From: Comamonas terrigena NBRC 13299
GTDB taxonomy: Bacteria > Pseudomonadota > Gammaproteobacteria > Burkholderiales > Burkholderiaceae_C
Length of the DNA: 64,000 nt
Assembly: GCF_006740045.1 (NCBI RefSeq)
Contig: NZ_AP019749.1
Span: 1,259,001-1,323,000, forward strand
Direction: 5' to 3'
The position numbers were made by a program, and so were the translations under genes. Position 1 is the first letter of the stretch. Each line of letters opens with the position of its first letter. The notes under the pieces were generated by a model. It saw nothing but the letters and a program-made list of their open reading frames with translations, did no database searches and was not told the DNA's origin. This document shows, one piece after another, positions 1 through 7,742 of the stretch.

Positions 1-1052
1 CCCACTATCCCTGGGAGACCGCGCAGATGCTGGCGGAGCAAGGCTTGCTGGGGATCGCTTTCCCGGAAGAAGATGGCGGCCAGGGCGGCTCGCTGATGCA
101 CGCCGTGCTGGCCATCCAGCAGGTGGCACTGGTCTGCCCCAAGAGTGCGGACATTGTGCAGGCCGGCAACTTCGGCCCGATCCGCACCTTTGTGGAGTAC
201 GCCACACCCGAGCAGAAGGCGCGCTTTCTTCCGGATCTGCTGGCTGGAAAAAAGCTCATTTCTTTGGGCATGACCGAGCCGGATGCCGGCTCGGCAGTGA
301 CCGAACTCAAGACCTCGGCCGTGCTGGACGGCGATCACTACGTCATCAACGGCAGCAAGGTGTTCTCGACCCACAGCCCCGAGGCGGAGCTGTTCCTGAT
401 CTATGTGCGCTTCGGCCCCGGTGTGGACGGCATCGGTTCGGTGCTGGTGGAGCGCGGCACCCCCGGCTTCGACGTGGGCCAGCCGTCGAACTTCATGAAC
501 GGCGAGCAGTGGTCGCAGCTGTACTTCGAGAACTGCCGCATTCCCAAGGGCAATCTGCTGCTGGGCGCCGGAGGCTTCAAGAAGCAGATCTCCGGCTTCA
601 ACGTGGAGCGTCTGGGCAATGCCTCGCGTGCGCTGGCACTGGGCCGCCACGCCTTCAACCTGGCGCGTGAGCACGCCATGGTGCGCAAGCAGTTCGGCCG
701 CGAGCTGTGCGAGTTCCAGGGCCTGCAGTGGAAGTTTGCCGAGATGTGGATGAAGCTGGAACAGGCGCAGCTGTTGCTCTACAAGGCCGCGCTGGAAGGC
801 GAGCATGGCCTGCCCAGTGCGCAAAGCACGGCCATGGCCAAACTGGCCTGCAATCTGGCCGGCTGGGAAGCGTCGAACGAAGCCATGCAGGTCATGGGTG
901 GCATGGGTTTCAGCCAGGAAGCACTGGTCGAGTACTGTGTGCGCCGCACCCGTGGCTGGATGATCGCCGGCGGTTCGATCGAAGTGCTGAAGAACCGCAT
1001 TGCCGAAGGCGTATTTGGTCGCACGTTCTCGCAACGTGCTCCCAAGCAATAA
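1..1052 (+). CDS. acyl-CoA dehydrogenase (5' end outside window)
   Basis: FAD-dependent acyl-CoA dehydrogenase that would introduce the alpha,beta double bond into an acyl-CoA and pass electrons to ETF. The frame is open to the first base, so the N-terminus is missing; about 350 residues are visible. The middle domain shows the flavin-contact region with MTEPDAGS, and the C-terminal helical domain has RKQFGRELCEFQ and QVMGGMGFSQE. The usual catalytic Glu of the late 'EGT/S' motif is replaced by Gly (MIAGGSIEV, codon 969-971). A Glu is present in FNVERLG (codon 606-608), the site used by isovaleryl-CoA and long-chain enzymes. This points to a branched or bulky acyl substrate, which is an inference. 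It is 31 bp upstream of a Bug solute-binding gene and is probably in the same operon. Confidence 0.9.
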   Translation, partial: HYPWETAQMLAEQGLLGIAFPEEDGGQGGSLMHAVLAIQQVALVCPKSADIVQAGNFGPIRTFVEYATPEQKARFLPDLLAGKKLISLGMTEPDAGSAVTELKTSAVLDGDHYVINGSKVFSTHSPEAELFLIYVRFGPGVDGIGSVLVERGTPGFDVGQPSNFMNGEQWSQLYFENCRIPKGNLLLGAGGFKKQISGFNVERLGNASRALALGRHAFNLAREHAMVRKQFGRELCEFQGLQWKFAEMWMKLEQAQLLLYKAALEGEHGLPSAQSTAMAKLACNLAGWEASNEAMQVMGGMGFSQEALVEYCVRRTRGWMIAGGSIEVLKNRIAEGVFGRTFSQRAPKQ

Positions 1053-1083
1053 GCGCCGGCATCGCATAACAAGGAGACAAACC

Positions 1084-2055
1084 ATGCAACGTCGTACATG
1101 GGTGGCCGCAGCCGCGGCCATGGCAGGCCTCGCCCTGTCCAGCACCGCACTGGCGTCGGACGCCTATCCGGCCAAACCCGTCAAGATCATCGTCGGCTTT
1201 CAGGCCGGAGGCCCTACCGATGTGGTGGCGCGTCTGGTGGCCAAGGCTCTGCAGGACGAGCTGAAGGGGGCTTTCATCGTGGAAAACAAGGTGGGTGCGA
1301 CCAGCAACATCGCCTCGGAAATGGTGGCTGCCGCCCCGGCCGATGGCTACACCTTGCTGCTGGCGGCCGCACCGTTGACGATGAACAAATACGTGTTCCC
1401 CAAGCAGAAGTTCGATCCGCTCAAGAGCTTCGAGCCCGTCTCCAAAGTCTCTTCGGCGCCAGGGGTGCTGGCTGCCAGCCCCAAGCTGAATGTGAAGACC
1501 TACAGGGAGTTCGAGGAGCTGGCCCGAAAAAAACCGGGCGAGCTGAGCTATGGCACCACGGGTGCGGGCGGCTCGCAGCACATGGCGACGCTGCGACTGG
1601 AGCAACTGACGGGGGTCAAGATGCTGCACGTGCCGTATTCCGGCGGATCGGGTGTGCTGAACGACCTGATTGCTGGCGTAGTCGATGTCGCTTTTATGAC
1701 ATCCACCGGTGCCATGCCCAACCTGGAAGCGGGCAAAGTACGGCCTCTCGCGGTGGCCGGCCCCAACCGCCTGCCGGGTCTGCCCCAGGTGCCGACCTTC
1801 AGTGAGGTGGGCTTGCCCGACATGGTGTCCGACTCGTGGAACGGTCTGCTGGCGCCTGCGGGAACGCCCAAGGCCATTGTCGACAAGTTGTCTGCCGCCG
1901 TCATGAAAGCGGTCAAGTCCAAGGAGTTCAAGGAGGTGCTGATTCCGCAGGGCGCCGTGCTGATCGGTAATTCTCCCAGCGAGTTCAAGGCCCAGTTGCA
2001 GACCGAGGTGGGCCACTGGTCCGAGCAGTTCAAGAAATTCAAGATCGAGAAGTAA
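1084..2055 (+). CDS. Bug/TctC-type tripartite tricarboxylate transporter substrate-binding protein
   Basis: Periplasmic solute-binding protein of the Bug family (323 aa), a family greatly expanded in Comamonadaceae and Bordetella that binds small carboxylates. An AAGGAGA ribosome-binding site at 1071-1077 selects this ATG. A Sec signal peptide (MQRRTWVAAAAAMAGLAL then ALAS) is followed by the hallmark KIIVGFQAGGPTDVVARLVA. The family motif YGTTGAGGSQH and the hinge segment HVPYSGGSGVLNDLI are also present. No TctA/TctB membrane genes are nearby, as is usual for orphan Bug genes. It lies between an acyl-CoA dehydrogenase and an acyl-CoA ligase, so it probably captures the acid that the operon degrades; the ligand cannot be told from sequence. 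Confidence 0.93.
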   Translation: MQRRTWVAAAAAMAGLALSSTALASDAYPAKPVKIIVGFQAGGPTDVVARLVAKALQDELKGAFIVENKVGATSNIASEMVAAAPADGYTLLLAAAPLTMNKYVFPKQKFDPLKSFEPVSKVSSAPGVLAASPKLNVKTYREFEELARKKPGELSYGTTGAGGSQHMATLRLEQLTGVKMLHVPYSGGSGVLNDLIAGVVDVAFMTSTGAMPNLEAGKVRPLAVAGPNRLPGLPQVPTFSEVGLPDMVSDSWNGLLAPAGTPKAIVDKLSAAVMKAVKSKEFKEVLIPQGAVLIGNSPSEFKAQLQTEVGHWSEQFKKFKIEK

Positions 2056-2063
2056 TCCACGCC

Positions 2064-4154
2064 ATGACCGCATCCCTCGCCGCTATGCCCTCCGTCTGCC
2101 AGACCCTGCTGTACCCCCGAAGCATTGCTTTGGTGGGCGCATCGGATGACGTCAAGAAAACGGGCGGCCGTCCGCTGCAGTTTCTGCGCCGCTCAGGCTT
2201 CGCTGGGACGATCTATCCGATCAATCCCAACCGGGCACAGGTGCAGGGCGAGCAGGCATGGCCCAGCCTGGCGGCCTTGCCCCAGGTGCCGGACCATGTG
2301 TTCGTGCTGTCGCCCACCGAGACCGTGATCGACACGGTCCGTGAATGCGCGCGCCTGGGCGTGCCGCTGGTGACCATTCTGGCCAGCGGCTTTTCGGAGT
2401 CGGGCGCCGAAGGCGTCCAGCGGGAAGCGGAGCTGCGTGCCATTGCCCGCAATTCCACGCTGCGCATTCTGGGCCCCAGCAGCCTGGGGGTGGTCAATCC
2501 GCACAACGGTCTGGTGTTGACCGCGAATGCCGCATTTGCCGAGCCCGATGTGCCCAGAGGCAAGGTGTTTGTCGCCTCGCACAGCGGCAGCATGATCGGG
2601 GCCCTGGTGTCGCGCGGCAAGGCGCGTGGCGTGGGGTTTGCGGGGCTGGTGTCGGTGGGCAGCGAAGTCGATCTGAGCGTGGGCGAGATCTGCGCGGCGA
2701 CCTTGGACGATCCGGCCATAGAAGGCTATGCGCTCTTTCTGGAGAGCCTGCGCCATGGCGACCAGCTGCAGGCCTTTGCCCGCGAAGCCGCGCGCCGCGG
2801 CAAGCCGGTGATCGCGTACAAGCTGGGCCGCTCCAGCGCTGCAGCGGAAATGGCAACCACCCACACCGGCGCACTGGCGGGCGAGGACGATATTGCCGAT
2901 GCCTTCCTGAAAGACCTGGGCATCGTGCGGGTGGACATGCTGGAGACGCTGTTCGAAGTCTTTCCCCTGGCACAGAAAGTACCGCTGCAGTCCCATTCCA
3001 TGGCCGGCAAACGCATCGGCGTGGTGACCACCACCGGTGGCGGTGCCGCCATGGTGGTGGACCAGCTGGGGCTGCGCGGTATCACGGTGCAGCCCGTTTC
3101 GGATGCGACCCTGGCCAAACTCAAGGCGGCCCAGGTGCCGGGCAGTGCCGGCCGGGTGCTGGACCTGACCCTGGCGGGCACCCGGTATGAGGTGATGAAG
3201 AGCGTGCTGGACATCATGCTGGAGGCGCCGGAGTTCGACATGGTGGTGGCGGTGGTGGGCTCTTCGGCGCGCTTTCAGCCCGATCTGGCGGTCAAGCCCA
3301 TCATGGACAGCGCCGGTCACGCCAAGCCGCTGGTGACCATGCTGGTGCCGGATGCGCCCCAGGCCCTGGCGGCACTGACCCAGGCCGGCATGCCCTGCTT
3401 TCGCACACCGGAAAGCTGTGCCGATGCGATTGCGGCCGTGCTGGCCCGCCGTGTGCCGCACACACCGGGCCAGACCGTGGCGGCAGCACCGGGTATGGGT
3501 GCTGCACTGAGCGAGGCGCAGGCCTACCAGCTGCTGGACCGCCTGCAGGTGCCCCATGCGCCCGCGGCCACCTTTGCGCTGGACGGCCAGCCCGGGCCGC
3601 TGCCGTTCGACTTTCCGGTCGTGGCCAAGGTGTGCTCCCCCGAGATCCCGCACAAGACCGAAGTCGGCGGTGTGGTGCTGGGAATCCAGAATCCGGAGCA
3701 ACTGGTGCAGGCATTTGCCACGCTGCGCGCCAACCTGGCGGCCAGGGCGCCCGGGGTGGCCTGCAACGAGGTGCTGGTGCAGCCCATGCGCAAGGGTCTG
3801 TCCGAGGTGCTGCTGGGCTACCGCATCGACCCCGATGCCGGCCCCATCATCATGCTGGCCGCCGGCGGCATCTGGGCCGAGGTGATGCGTGACCGCAGCA
3901 TCCGGCTGGCCCCGGTCAGTGTGGACACCGCGCGCGAGATGATTGCCGAGGTCAAGCTGCTGCAGACCGTATCGGGTCTGCGCGGCAAGGCCAGGGGCGA
4001 TCTGGAAGCGCTGGCCCAGGCCATTTCCGATCTGTCGCAACTGGCGCTGCAGCCCGTGCATGGAGTGCTGGAGGCGGAAGTGAACCCGCTGATGGTGATG
4101 CCCGAAGGGCAGGGGGTGCTGGCGGTGGACGCGCTGGTGCTCCAGGCCCGATAA
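2064..4154 (+). CDS. NDP-forming acyl-CoA ligase (acetate-CoA ligase family, alpha-beta fusion)
   Basis: 696-residue fusion of the ADP-forming acyl-CoA synthetase family, related to succinyl-CoA synthetase. The N-terminal CoA-binding Rossmann domain (about 10-110) contains PRSIALVGASDD. The flavodoxin-like ligase domains (about 150-460) contain the phospho-acceptor His in TTHTGALAG (His267). A C-terminal ATP-grasp_5 domain (about 480-690) contains KTEVGGVVLG and NEVLVQPM. Members make acyl-CoA from a carboxylate, CoA and ATP, or run in reverse to make ATP. It starts 8 bp after the Bug gene and is followed 12 bp later by a hydrolase. In this operon it most likely activates the imported acid to its CoA ester before the dehydrogenase acts. 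No acetyltransferase (GNAT) domain is fused, so it is not a Pat-type lysine acetyltransferase. Confidence 0.9.
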   Translation: MTASLAAMPSVCQTLLYPRSIALVGASDDVKKTGGRPLQFLRRSGFAGTIYPINPNRAQVQGEQAWPSLAALPQVPDHVFVLSPTETVIDTVRECARLGVPLVTILASGFSESGAEGVQREAELRAIARNSTLRILGPSSLGVVNPHNGLVLTANAAFAEPDVPRGKVFVASHSGSMIGALVSRGKARGVGFAGLVSVGSEVDLSVGEICAATLDDPAIEGYALFLESLRHGDQLQAFAREAARRGKPVIAYKLGRSSAAAEMATTHTGALAGEDDIADAFLKDLGIVRVDMLETLFEVFPLAQKVPLQSHSMAGKRIGVVTTTGGGAAMVVDQLGLRGITVQPVSDATLAKLKAAQVPGSAGRVLDLTLAGTRYEVMKSVLDIMLEAPEFDMVVAVVGSSARFQPDLAVKPIMDSAGHAKPLVTMLVPDAPQALAALTQAGMPCFRTPESCADAIAAVLARRVPHTPGQTVAAAPGMGAALSEAQAYQLLDRLQVPHAPAATFALDGQPGPLPFDFPVVAKVCSPEIPHKTEVGGVVLGIQNPEQLVQAFATLRANLAARAPGVACNEVLVQPMRKGLSEVLLGYRIDPDAGPIIMLAAGGIWAEVMRDRSIRLAPVSVDTAREMIAEVKLLQTVSGLRGKARGDLEALAQAISDLSQLALQPVHGVLEAEVNPLMVMPEGQGVLAVDALVLQAR

Positions 4155-4166
4155 GGCCGGCGCAGC

Positions 4167-5009
4167 ATGGACGGCGAGGACAGCGCAGCGCAGCGGCTGG
4201 CGGCACTGGAAGCCGGTGCCCGCCACCACCGGGTGCAGGCCGGCGGCATCAAGCTGCATTGGCGTGAATGGGGCCAGGGCCAACCCCTGGTGCTGCTGCA
4301 TGGCGGCCATGGGTCCTGGATGCACTGGGTCCGCAACATTGAGTGCTTCGCCCGCCACTACCGGGTGCTGGTGCCGGATCTGCCGGGCTTTGGTGCCTCC
4401 GACGACTTTGCCCTGTCCGCCCATGACGGGCAGCGGCCTGCGGCATTGCTGGACGCGCTGAGCGACAGCGTGGTGCAACTGGTGGGGGCCCAGCCGCTGC
4501 ACCTGGCCGGGTTCTCGTTTGGAGGGGCGGTGGCCGGCATGCTGGCCGCACGCCTGCCGCAGGTACAGCGGCTGGTGCTGCTGGGTACGGCCGGCCATGG
4601 CGGCCCGCGCAGGGAAACCGAGGCGCTGCTGGATTGGCGGGTCAGCGACCCGGCCGAGCGCATGGCGGCGCTGCACCAGAACCTGGCGGTGTTCATGCTT
4701 TCCAAGGCGGCTGCGGCCGATGCGCTGGCCCTGCACATCCATCGCCATTGCTGCGAAGCCACGCGTTTTCGCAGCAAGGCCATGTCGCGCAGCAGCCGCC
4801 TGCAGGCGGTGCTGCAGGACTATGCCAGGCCGATTCTGCTGGTGTGGGGCGAGGCCGATGTGACGGCCGTGCCCATGGTGGCGGCCGAAGCTCTGAAACA
4901 GGACCGCCCCGAACGGGACTGGACCATCGTGCCCGGCGCCGGCCATTGGGTGCAATACGAAAGTGCGAATGCGGTGAACACCCTGGTGGTCCGCTGGTTG
5001 CAGACGTGA
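4167..5009 (+). CDS. alpha/beta-hydrolase fold protein
   Basis: 280-residue cytoplasmic alpha/beta hydrolase with no signal peptide. The oxyanion-hole strand reads LVLLHGGHGSW. The nucleophile elbow is GFSFGG (Ser117), the acid is probably the Asp of GEADVTA, and the catalytic His lies in GAGHWVQYE near the C-terminus, so the triad is complete. The family includes C-C bond hydrolases, esterases and lactonases, and the substrate cannot be assigned. It follows the ligase gene by 12 bp and has the same orientation, so it is very likely co-transcribed. A plausible role is ester or thioester cleavage within the same degradative route, which is an inference from context only. Confidence 0.85.
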   Translation: MDGEDSAAQRLAALEAGARHHRVQAGGIKLHWREWGQGQPLVLLHGGHGSWMHWVRNIECFARHYRVLVPDLPGFGASDDFALSAHDGQRPAALLDALSDSVVQLVGAQPLHLAGFSFGGAVAGMLAARLPQVQRLVLLGTAGHGGPRRETEALLDWRVSDPAERMAALHQNLAVFMLSKAAAADALALHIHRHCCEATRFRSKAMSRSSRLQAVLQDYARPILLVWGEADVTAVPMVAAEALKQDRPERDWTIVPGAGHWVQYESANAVNTLVVRWLQT

Positions 5010-5057
5010 CGCCAGACCGGGCCTGCGCGACAGCGTTGCGCCACACAGGCTTCTAGA

Positions 5058-5966
5058 ATGGCGCGCATGGCCCTGAAGATTCCTCCGCTCAATCCGCTGA
5101 AAGTGTTTGAGGTGGTGGCGCGCACCTGCAATCTGACCCTGGCCGCCAAGGAGCTGCACATCAGCCAGTCGGCGGTCAGCAAGCAGCTGCATGTGCTGCA
5201 GGAATACCTGGGGGTGGAGCTGTTCCGGCGCGAGCGCCATGGCATCAGCCTGACGCAGGCCGGCCAGCGCTACGGCGATGCCATTGCGCCGGCCTTCGAG
5301 AGCATAGGCAAGGCCACGGGCGACATCATGCGCAGCGGATCGGACCGGACTCTGCGCATCCAGACCTACACCACGTTTGCAGCCAAGTGGCTGATTCCGC
5401 GCCTGCACGATTTCCATACCCGCTACAGCGACATTGCGGTGGTCATTACCAATTCGGTCAAGGACGTGGACTTTGACCGCGACCCGGTGGACATGGCCAT
5501 CCAGATGGGCAACGGTGCGTGGCCAGGGACGGACACGGACTTTCTGTTTGAAGACGTGATCGAGCCGGTGTGCAGCCCGGCGTTCTTTCGCACCAATGCG
5601 CCCGAGTCCGCCTATCCGCAGGCCTTGCTGCGCACGCGGCTGCTGGTCTCGCACTACCGGCAGAAAGACTGGCAGACCTGGGCCCGGCAATGCCGGTATG
5701 AGGCGGAGATCGACAGCGTGGAGAGCATGCGCTTCAGCAGCTCGGTGCTGACCTGGCAGGCAGCGGCCGATGGCCTGGGGATTGCCATCGGACAGACCGC
5801 CTTGCTGGTGGACGATCTGCGCAGTGGCAAGCTGGTGGCGCCGTTTGGTCTGCCGGTGCGCACCGGCGCCTCCTACTATCTGGTGCGCCCACAGCTGCAG
5901 CGCCACTCGCACAAGGTCCAGGTGTTTCGGGACTGGCTGGCCGAGCAGATTGCATCCCAGGGCTGA
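5058..5966 (+). CDS. LysR-family transcriptional regulator (GcvA-like)
   Basis: 302-residue LysR-type regulator. The N-terminal winged helix-turn-helix (about 15-70) contains NPLKVFEVVARTCNLTLAAK and SQSAVSKQLHVLQEYLG. The effector-binding domain follows and contains the GcvA-subgroup hallmark VDMAIQMGNG. The start could be this ATG or the one three codons later (MALKIPPLNP). It lies 48 bp after the hydrolase on the same strand, at the end of the acyl-CoA cluster, and is its likely local regulator. LysR genes are usually divergent from their targets, so this same-strand downstream position is less typical. The ligand is unknown. Confidence 0.9.
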   Translation: MARMALKIPPLNPLKVFEVVARTCNLTLAAKELHISQSAVSKQLHVLQEYLGVELFRRERHGISLTQAGQRYGDAIAPAFESIGKATGDIMRSGSDRTLRIQTYTTFAAKWLIPRLHDFHTRYSDIAVVITNSVKDVDFDRDPVDMAIQMGNGAWPGTDTDFLFEDVIEPVCSPAFFRTNAPESAYPQALLRTRLLVSHYRQKDWQTWARQCRYEAEIDSVESMRFSSSVLTWQAAADGLGIAIGQTALLVDDLRSGKLVAPFGLPVRTGASYYLVRPQLQRHSHKVQVFRDWLAEQIASQG

Positions 5967-6016
5967 ATCCATGGCCTTCGCCCCGGTGCGAAGGCGAATA
6001 CCAGGGACGTGGCGGC

Positions 6017-6349
6017 TCAGTGGCCGGCCGTCTTGGAAAACAGATTGATCACCAGCACACCGCTGAGGATCAGGCCCATGCCGATCAGGGCCGCGGTATC
6101 GAGCTTCTGGTTCAGAAACACCCAGGCGATGCCAGAGACCAGCACGATGCCCGCGCCCGACCAGATGGCGTAGGCCACGCCCGTGGGCACGGTGCGCAGC
6201 GTGAGCGACAGAAAGTAGAACGACAGCACATAGCCCAGACCCACGACCACGCTAGGTCCCAGGCGGCTGAAGCCTTCGGTGCTTTTGAGAAGCGAGGTGG
6301 CAGCCACTTCGCAGACGATGGCGATGCCCAGAAACCAGTAATTGCTCAT
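6017..6349 (-). CDS. small multidrug resistance (SMR) efflux protein, EmrE/QacE-like
   Basis: 110-residue inner-membrane protein with four predicted helices, matching EmrE almost end to end. The essential proton/drug carboxylate is at Glu14 (AIVCEVAATS), and the segments PTGVAYAIWSGAGIVL and GVLVINLFS are family signatures. It is expected to exchange protons for lipophilic cations such as quaternary ammonium compounds, as an antiparallel dimer. The start at 6349 is chosen because EmrE alignment begins at MSNYWFLG; an upstream in-frame extension has no family similarity. There is no partner SMR gene beside it, so it is probably a homodimeric pump. It converges on the LysR gene and lies downstream of map on the same strand. 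Confidence 0.93.
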   Translation of the reverse strand: MSNYWFLGIAIVCEVAATSLLKSTEGFSRLGPSVVVGLGYVLSFYFLSLTLRTVPTGVAYAIWSGAGIVLVSGIAWVFLNQKLDTAALIGMGLILSGVLVINLFSKTAGH

Positions 6350-6482
6350 GTCGGCGACTGTAGCGCCAACCGTTCCGGTGGTGCGCCGGGAGACGGCCAA
6401 TGGCCCGGGGCAGGCCAGGCCCTTGTTGGACGTCTGCTCCCGGTCTGTGCACACGGGCCGGGGTGGCCGTGCAGCGCCCGGC

Positions 6483-7277
6483 TCAGGGCGCCGGGTAGGC
6501 GCCGGTGCCTTCGGGCCAGGGGGTCAGCACCTCGTAGCCGGTGGCGGTCACGGCCACCATGTGCTCCCACTGGGCGGACAGGGAACGGTCGCGGGTGACC
6601 ACGGTCCAGCCGTCGTCCAGCTCCTTGGTGGCCGGCTTGCCGGCGTTGACCATGGGCTCGATGGTGAAGATCATGCCTTCCTGTAGCGTCATGCCCTGGC
6701 CGCGCTGGCCGTAGTGCAGCACCTGGGGTTCGTCGTGGTAGGTCTGGCCGATGCCGTGGCCGCAGTAGTCGCGCACGATGGTGAACTGCTCGCGGTGGGC
6801 CACGGTCTGGATGGCGTGGCCGATGTCGCCCAGCGTGGCACCGGGCTTGACGGCGCGGATTCCGGCCACCATGGCTTCGTAGGTGGTATCGATCAGGCGG
6901 CGGCCCAGGGCCGAGACCTTGCCCACGGTGTACATGCGGCTGGTGTCGCCAAACCAGCCGTCCTTGATCAGCGCCACGTCGACGTTGACGATGTCGCCGT
7001 CCTTGAGGATTTCCTTCTTGGACGGAATGCCGTGGCAGACCACGTGGTTGACAGAGGTGCACACGGTCTTGGGGTAGCCGTAATAGCCGATGTTGGCAGG
7101 GATGCACCGCAGCTCGTCCACGATGAAGTTGTGGCACAGCCCGTCCAGGTATTCGGTGCTCACGCCGGGCTGTACATGGGGGGTGAGCATTTCCAGCACG
7201 CGGGCGGCCAGCATGCCGGCTTCGCGGGACTTGGCAATGCCGGCGGCGTCGTGGATGGGAGGAAGTTTTTTGCGCAT
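6483..7277 (-). CDS. map: methionine aminopeptidase, type I
   Basis: 264-residue type I methionine aminopeptidase that removes the initiator Met from nascent proteins. All expected residues are visible when counted from MRKKLPPI: His82 (CHGIP), and the metal ligands Asp100, Asp111 (GDTSRM), His174 (CGHGIG), Glu207 (TIEPM) and Glu238 (QWEHM). These are offset by +3 from E. coli Map. There is no N-terminal SH3 or zinc-finger extension, so it is the short type Ia form. An in-frame ATG six codons earlier (7295) is possible, but the family begins near MRKK. It is not next to rpsB or glnD, where map often sits, so it may be a second copy; that needs the whole genome. Confidence 0.93.
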   Translation of the reverse strand: MRKKLPPIHDAAGIAKSREAGMLAARVLEMLTPHVQPGVSTEYLDGLCHNFIVDELRCIPANIGYYGYPKTVCTSVNHVVCHGIPSKKEILKDGDIVNVDVALIKDGWFGDTSRMYTVGKVSALGRRLIDTTYEAMVAGIRAVKPGATLGDIGHAIQTVAHREQFTIVRDYCGHGIGQTYHDEPQVLHYGQRGQGMTLQEGMIFTIEPMVNAGKPATKELDDGWTVVTRDRSLSAQWEHMVAVTATGYEVLTPWPEGTGAYPAP

Positions 7278-7588
7278 GGTGTGGGCAGCACCCAAGGTGG
7301 CTGCAGGGGGCAGCGGGCAGGCTGCAGATGCTTTCCATTATCGGCATCTGTGCGGCGGGGCGCAGACCGCAGGGGCGCAATGGTGTGGGCCGTGCGGTGG
7401 CTTTGCGCAGGTGACGTTGCGCCGGATATGCGCCGGATGCGCGCGGCTCCGCGTGCTGGAAGGCCAGGCCGGTGGTGCCTCCTGCACCGGCCGTCAGGCC
7501 GTGAAAAGACCTGGAAACATCGGTGGTAGTTACCAGATGGTTACTAGATTTTCAGTCTTCTATTAGATATAAAACACATTTGAAACCG

Positions 7589-7616
7589 TTGTCTGTATTG
7601 AATTAAGTGCTATGAA
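7589..7616 (+). promoter_or_regulatory. candidate sigma-70 promoter of ndh
   Basis: TTGTCT (7589-7594), a 16-bp spacer and TATGAA (7611-7616) in an AT-rich patch about 130 bp upstream of the ndh start. Matches to consensus are moderate, and an overlapping alternative (TTGAAA at 7580-7585) exists. Read by eye only. Confidence 0.35.
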
Positions 7617-7621
7617 TATTG

Positions 7622-7645
7622 GTGCACAATGCGCCCCTTGTGCAC
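7622..7645 (+). repeat. perfect 8+8 bp inverted repeat at the probable ndh transcription start
   Basis: GTGCACAA (7622-7629), an 8-nt gap, then TTGTGCAC (7638-7645). Each arm contains the self-palindrome GTGCAC. It begins 5 bp after the candidate -10 box, a typical position for a repressor operator. It could also be a hairpin at the 5' end of the mRNA. Confidence 0.5.
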
Positions 7646-7742
7646 AGGGCTGCTGGTGGACTGCGGGGAGAGATACCAGTGGAATGGTGGCAGCCTTGTG
7701 CCTCTAATTCTTTTTTCTGCCAACACCACAAAGGAAGTCGCC

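Larger units (their letters stand above)
7278..7742. other. intergenic region between map and ndh
   Basis: No gene is visible. The left part is GC-rich. The stretch from about 7520 to 7620 is conspicuously AT-rich and carries the candidate ndh promoter and the inverted repeat listed separately. The ndh Shine-Dalgarno AAGGAAG lies at 7731-7737. Confidence 0.6.

Noticed and set aside
2193..5972. A 1259-codon minus-strand open frame opposite the ligase, hydrolase and LysR genes
   Set aside because: Shadow of high-GC coding sequence; no family resemblance and no ribosome-binding site.
7624..7643. Possible NtrC site (TGCAC...GTGCA) at the ndh dyad
   Set aside because: The NtrC consensus has a 5-bp spacing between TGCACC and GGTGCA; here the gap is about 10 bp, so the spacing does not fit.
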